64,000 nucleotides of DNA from PALSA-1006 sp964571195 (GTDB lineage Bacteria; Pseudomonadota; Gammaproteobacteria; Burkholderiales; Gallionellaceae), in NCBI GenBank assembly GCA_964571195.1, contig CAZNAD010000012.1, forward strand, positions 1 through 64,000, in the 5' to 3' direction. Position 1 is the first letter of the stretch; each line of letters starts with the position of its first letter. A program made the position numbers and the translations under genes. A model generated the notes under the pieces. That model did no database searches. It worked only from the letters and a program-made list of their open reading frames with translations, and was not told the DNA's origin. Below are positions 60,687 to 64,000 of the stretch, piece after piece.

Positions 60687-62282
60687 TTAGTCTTCTGCCT
60701 GGTCGCGCAAGAATTCTTCGTACGTGCCGTGGTAGTCGTTCACGCCCTTGGCCGAGATTTCGATGATGCGCGTGGCCAGCGAACTCACGAATTCGCGGTC
60801 ATGCGATACGAAGATCAACGTGCCTTTGTACAAATCGAGCGCGGTGTTGAGCGATTCGATGGCTTCCATGTCCATGTGGTTGGTCGGCTCGTCCATCAGC
60901 AGCACGTTGGGTTTGGCTAACATGAGTTTACCGAACAACATGCGGCCTTTTTCTCCGCCGGACAGCACTTTCACGCGCTTCTTCACGTCGTCGCCGGAGA
61001 ATAACAAACGACCCAGCGTACCGCGCACCACTTGGTCGTCGTCGTGCGGGCCGCGCCAGTCGGTCATCCATTCCATCATTTCTTTGTCTTCGGCAAAGTC
61101 GGCGGCATGGTCCTGCGCGTAGTAGCCGAGCTTGGCTTTTTCCGCCCATTTGACGGTGCCGGTATCCGCGACCAGATCGCCCGCCAAAATGCGTAGCAGC
61201 GTGGTTTTACCGATACCGTTGGGGCCGATGATGGCCACCTTTTCGCCTGCGTCGATGCGGAAATTCACATTGGAAAACAGCATGCGGTCGTAGCCTTTGG
61301 CTAGCTTCTCCACTTCCACCGCCACACGGTGCAGTTTCTCGCGCTCGTCGTATTCGAAACGGATGAAGGGGTATTGGCGACTGGACGGTTTGATGTCTTC
61401 GATCTTGATCTTGTCGATCTGGCGCGCGCGCGAAGTGGCCTGTTTGGCTTTGGAAGCATTGGCCGAGAAACGCGCCACGAAGGCTTTCAGTTCGGCGACT
61501 TTTTCTTTGGCCTTGGCGTTGTCGGTGGACTGTTGTTCACGTGCCTGTGTCGAAGCCAGCATGTAGTCGTTGTAGTTGCCCGGATACACGGTGATCTTGC
61601 CGTAATCCAGATCGGCCATGTGGGTGCACACGCTGTTCAAAAAGTGGCGGTCGTGCGAGATGATCACCATCGTCGAATTGCGCGCATTCAGGATGTCTTC
61701 CAGCCAGCGGATAGTGTTGATGTCCAGGTTGTTGGTCGGCTCGTCCAGCAGCAGGATGTCCGGGTTGGAGAACAGCGCCTGCGCCAGCAATACGCGCAGC
61801 TTGAAGCCGGGCGCGACGGCACTCATCGGGCCTTGATGCAGATCGATAGCGATGCCCACGCCGAGCAGCAATTCGCCCGCGCGCGCCTCGGCGGTGTAAC
61901 CGTCGTATTCGGCGAAGGTCGCTTCCAGATCGGCGGCACGCATGTAATCTTCTTCACTGGCATCCGGGTTGGCGTAGATCGCGTCGCGTTCCGACATCGC
62001 TTCCCACATTTCGGTGTGCCCCATCATCACCACATCCAGCACACGCTTATCTTCGTAAGCGAACTGATCCTGACGCAGTTTGCCGAGCCGCTCGGTCTTG
62101 TCCAGCATCACCTCGCCCGAAGTCTGCTCCAGATCACGCCCGAGGATCTTCATAAAAGTGGATTTGCCGCAGCCGTTCGCGCCGATCAGGCCGTAACGGT
62201 TACCGTCGCCGAACTTGACGGAGACGTTCTCGAACAGGGGCTTGGCCCCGAACTGCATGGTGATATTAGCGGTGGATAACAT
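60687..62282 (-). CDS. ABC-F family ATPase, YbiT-like
   Basis: 531 residues, two ABC cassettes without membrane domains. Walker A GANGCGKSTFMKILG (first) and GPNGIGKTTLLRILAG (second), both LSGG-type signatures, and the P-site linker between about 245 and 320. The N-terminus MLSTANITMQFGAKPLFENV is that of YbiT. ABC-F proteins act on the ribosome E site; the YbiT role is not settled. Upstream is the long leader of the next locus. Confidence 0.92.
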   Translation of the reverse strand: MLSTANITMQFGAKPLFENVSVKFGDGNRYGLIGANGCGKSTFMKILGRDLEQTSGEVMLDKTERLGKLRQDQFAYEDKRVLDVVMMGHTEMWEAMSERDAIYANPDASEEDYMRAADLEATFAEYDGYTAEARAGELLLGVGIAIDLHQGPMSAVAPGFKLRVLLAQALFSNPDILLLDEPTNNLDINTIRWLEDILNARNSTMVIISHDRHFLNSVCTHMADLDYGKITVYPGNYNDYMLASTQAREQQSTDNAKAKEKVAELKAFVARFSANASKAKQATSRARQIDKIKIEDIKPSSRQYPFIRFEYDEREKLHRVAVEVEKLAKGYDRMLFSNVNFRIDAGEKVAIIGPNGIGKTTLLRILAGDLVADTGTVKWAEKAKLGYYAQDHAADFAEDKEMMEWMTDWRGPHDDDQVVRGTLGRLLFSGDDVKKRVKVLSGGEKGRMLFGKLMLAKPNVLLMDEPTNHMDMEAIESLNTALDLYKGTLIFVSHDREFVSSLATRIIEISAKGVNDYHGTYEEFLRDQAED

Positions 62283-62505
62283 GATGTGCCTTGAATACGA
62301 CCTAACCTGCTGCGCGTGATGTACTACGTTGCGCGGTGCTCGAAATCCTCATGTATAAAAAAATACATCCGGTTTCTGCGCGCCGTGCACCTTGTCCATC
62401 AATTGCTCGCTACGGTTATGCGGCATTCGGAAAAATTAAAGGCGCGCATTCTACCACCAGCCTATCTGCCCGACGAAGCGGGGTGCGGCCTGGCGGAAAA
62501 ACCAT

Positions 62506-62535
62506 TTGACGGGAATGGACAAATTCCGTTAGAGT
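62506..62535 (+). promoter_or_regulatory. Sigma-70 promoter driving the riboswitch leader
   Basis: TTGACG (62506-62511), an 18-base spacer and TAGAGT (62530-62535). Transcription would begin near 62542, about 10 bases before the aptamer. The upstream part of the 470-bp gap (62283-62500) shows nothing else I can name. Confidence 0.6.
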
Positions 62536-62551
62536 GCGCCCGCAATCGTTG

Positions 62552-62670
62552 ATTTCACATCAACGCCTGCAAGGGCAAACCCGTCGAAAGGCGGGGACGC
62601 AAAGCTTCCGGGCTAAGGGACAAGTTCCTATTCGACAACAGTCGAGTGCCAGCGGGGTCGCCAGGTGATC
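62552..62670 (+). ncRNA. Cyclic di-GMP-I (GEMM-I) riboswitch
   Basis: The conserved GEMM-I core is present: AAGGGCAAACC (62571-62581), GAAAGGC followed by GGGGACGCAAAGC, the receptor-side CCGGGCTAA, a variable P1b hairpin (CGACAACAGTCG, about 62633-62644), and the closing AGCGGGGTCGCC. It folds into a ligand-binding pocket for c-di-GMP in the 5' leader of the histidine kinase gene (start 62753). The window also encodes a GGDEF/EAL enzyme that could change the ligand. Confidence 0.93.
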
Positions 62671-62690
62671 AGTTTCATCATCCTTCACGA

Positions 62691-62746
62691 CCCCTTTGCG
62701 TCCGCCCTCACCAAAACTTGGGCAATGACTACGCACGACAAAGGGA
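62691..62746 (+). promoter_or_regulatory. Possible riboswitch expression platform sequestering the ribosome site
   Basis: CCCTTTG at 62692-62698 is fully complementary to CAAAGGG at 62739-62745, which contains the AAGGG ribosome site seven bases before the kinase ATG. A GCCC/GGGC pair (62704-62723) lies inside. No T-run follows, so translational rather than transcriptional control fits better. Confidence 0.55.
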
Positions 62747-62752
62747 TACGCC

Positions 62753-63451
62753 ATGGAACAGGAATACACCGAAGATATCAATTTCTCCGACTTCATCGCG
62801 TCGTCGACGCATGACATGAAAAACTCGCTGAATATCCAGATCGGCTTTCTGGAAGAGTTGATGGGCGAGTGCCGCAACAAGATCGATGCGGTGATGCTGG
62901 AGCGGCTCGGGCATACGATCTACGAAGCCGGTCGCATGAACGTCAATCTGATCCAAATCCTGAGCCTGTACAAACTCGGCAAATCCATCTATCCCATCGA
63001 CATTGCGGAGCAGTCGGTCCGCGATGTGCTGGAAGAAGTGGTGTTACAGAACCGCTCCATCATGGGCTACAAGGGGATCGAAGTTGTGCTGGCGTGTGAG
63101 GAGAGCTGTTATTGGTATTTCGACCGCGATCTGATCAGCGGCGTCCTGATCAACGCGCTGAACAATGCCTACAACTACACCACCGACAAGATACGTATCG
63201 TGGCCAGCATAAATGACGGCATGCTGGAAATTCGCGTGGAAGACAACGGCAAAGGATATCCGCCGAGCCTGTTGCAGGCCAACGTCGACGACAACAAAGG
63301 CATTAGTTTCTCTACCGGGAGTACCGGGCTGGGGTTTTATTTCTCATCCAAAGTGGCGGGTATGCACCGGAACGGCGGCAAGCAAGGGCGTCTGACGATA
63401 GAGAACGGGGGCGCTTACGGCGGCGGATGTTTCGTGCTGAGTCTGCCCTAG
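62753..63451 (+). CDS. Soluble histidine kinase without sensor domain, under riboswitch control
   Basis: 232 residues with no transmembrane segment or input domain. Phospho-acceptor His20 in FIASSTHDMKNSL (H-box with a DMKN variant), then an HATPase with N-box GVLINALNNAYNYT, G1 VEDNGKGYPP and G2 GSTGLGFYFSSKVA. A CheA- or HPK-type minimal kinase. The 5' leader holds the c-di-GMP-I riboswitch. The response regulator 58 bp downstream is the likely partner. Confidence 0.9.
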   Translation: MEQEYTEDINFSDFIASSTHDMKNSLNIQIGFLEELMGECRNKIDAVMLERLGHTIYEAGRMNVNLIQILSLYKLGKSIYPIDIAEQSVRDVLEEVVLQNRSIMGYKGIEVVLACEESCYWYFDRDLISGVLINALNNAYNYTTDKIRIVASINDGMLEIRVEDNGKGYPPSLLQANVDDNKGISFSTGSTGLGFYFSSKVAGMHRNGGKQGRLTIENGGAYGGGCFVLSLP

Positions 63452-63509
63452 CGCCTGTATTGAACCACTTCTTTTTTGTTCAAGTAAATATCGGTATCCA
63501 AGGAAAATC

Positions 63510-64000
63510 ATGGCAACCTCATTGAAGCAATCGGCCACGCTGGTCATCGACGATTTTCAAAGCATGCGCTCCATGCTCATCAGTTTTCTCAAGGCCATGG
63601 GTGTGGCGAAAGTAGACAACGCCGGCTCGGCGAAAGAGGCGCTGGCGATGCTGGCGGCGAAGAAATATGACATCGTGGTGTGTGATTACAATCTCGGGCA
63701 GGGGCAAAACGGACAACAGATACTGGAAGAGGCGAAATATAAGGACCTCATTGGTTATTCCACCATCTGGGTCATGGTTACCGCCGAAAAGACCATGGAC
63801 ATGTTCATGGGGGCGGCGGAGACTAGGCCCGATGACTATCTGCTGAAGCCGATCACCGAGGCGTTGCTCGAAGCCCGCCTGAGCAAATTGATCGAAAAGA
63901 AGCGGTCATTGCAACCGATAGAAGATGCGGTCAGCGACAAGGATTACATCAGGGCGATCAGCTTGTGCGACGAGCTGCTCAAGACGCAGTCGACCAGCAC
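63510..64000 (+). CDS. Response regulator with receiver domain and following TPR-like region (3' end outside window)
   Basis: At least 163 residues. The receiver domain (about 8-130) has LVIDDFQSMRSML, the phospho-acceptor Asp in VVCDYNLGQGQNG, VTAEK and DDYLLKPITE. After it begins a helical segment (KDYIRAISLCDELL) of the tetratricopeptide type, cut by the window edge. AGGAAAA lies just before the ATG. No DNA-binding domain is seen so far; the TPR part suggests protein-protein output. Confidence 0.88.
   Translation, partial: MATSLKQSATLVIDDFQSMRSMLISFLKAMGVAKVDNAGSAKEALAMLAAKKYDIVVCDYNLGQGQNGQQILEEAKYKDLIGYSTIWVMVTAEKTMDMFMGAAETRPDDYLLKPITEALLEARLSKLIEKKRSLQPIEDAVSDKDYIRAISLCDELLKTQSTS

Noticed and set aside
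62316..62552. 78-codon frame upstream of the riboswitch
   Set aside because: It spans the promoter and leader of the kinase locus, lacks a ribosome site and has no recognisable motif.

Overview
The window is a 64 kb piece of a moderately GC-rich proteobacterial chromosome. Gene orders such as lptC-lptA-lptB-rpoN-hpf-ptsN-hprK-rapZ, argB/pyrimidine nucleotidase/slmA and rpsU-yqeY-dnaG-rpoD, together with RegBA, point to a betaproteobacterium. nifEN, a CbbY-like phosphatase and the copper uptake genes would suit a diazotrophic, possibly autotrophic member of the Nitrosomonadales (Gallionellaceae-like). That placement is inference; no 16S gene is present.

Layout. 1-2.1 kb: the 3' end of a nif region (nifE and the start of nifN) with a complete NifA/sigma-54 promoter. 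2.1-8.8 kb: ribosomal proteins L33 and L28, a CPA2 antiporter, a GST, a RelA lacking its C-terminal ACT domain, CorC and YbeY. 8.8-16.4 kb: a 1726-residue CBS/PAS/GAF/GGDEF/EAL protein, a divergent Crp-family regulator with palindromic operators, and miaB. 16.5-24 kb: a 30-residue membrane peptide, tRNA-Ala(CGC), cbbY-like, ffh, ypjD, radC, coaBC-dut, a PEGA protein and rppH. 24-37 kb: a 238-bp MITE-like element, proS, a lytic transglycosylase, a TlpA-like protein, lnt, marC, an RNA pseudouridine synthase, a 45-residue membrane peptide, tRNA-Ile2(CAU) and the macromolecular synthesis operon. 37-48 kb: an outer-membrane protein, DAHP synthase, slmA, argB, a small heat-shock protein, then a copper acquisition block (two PCuAC-type proteins and a TonB-dependent copper receptor) divergent from a RegB/RegA redox two-component system. 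48-51 kb: a repeat-rich stretch in which two inverted copies of a roughly 190-bp repeat flank one AT-rich gene. 50-59 kb: ubiX, a Gx-transporter/NusG-II pair, the nitrogen-PTS genes, rpoN, and LPS export and Kdo genes. 59-64 kb: an orphan pseudopilin, murI, an ABC-F protein, and a cyclic-di-GMP-I riboswitch in front of a soluble histidine kinase and a response regulator that runs off the window.

Three themes connect these parts. (1) Sigma-54 is encoded here and the nifE promoter needs it. (2) Cyclic di-GMP is made and degraded by the large GGDEF/EAL protein and sensed by the riboswitch, which may control a two-component system through a sequestered ribosome binding site. (3) Dispersed palindromic repeats have entered coding sequences in frame (nifN, coaBC, the lytic transglycosylase signal region, the Gx-transporter C-terminus, possibly dnaG). 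The best candidates for new biology are the riboswitch-controlled kinase, the copper/RegBA locus with its Met/His-rich kinase loop and matching RegA site, and the inverted-repeat-flanked AT-rich gene.
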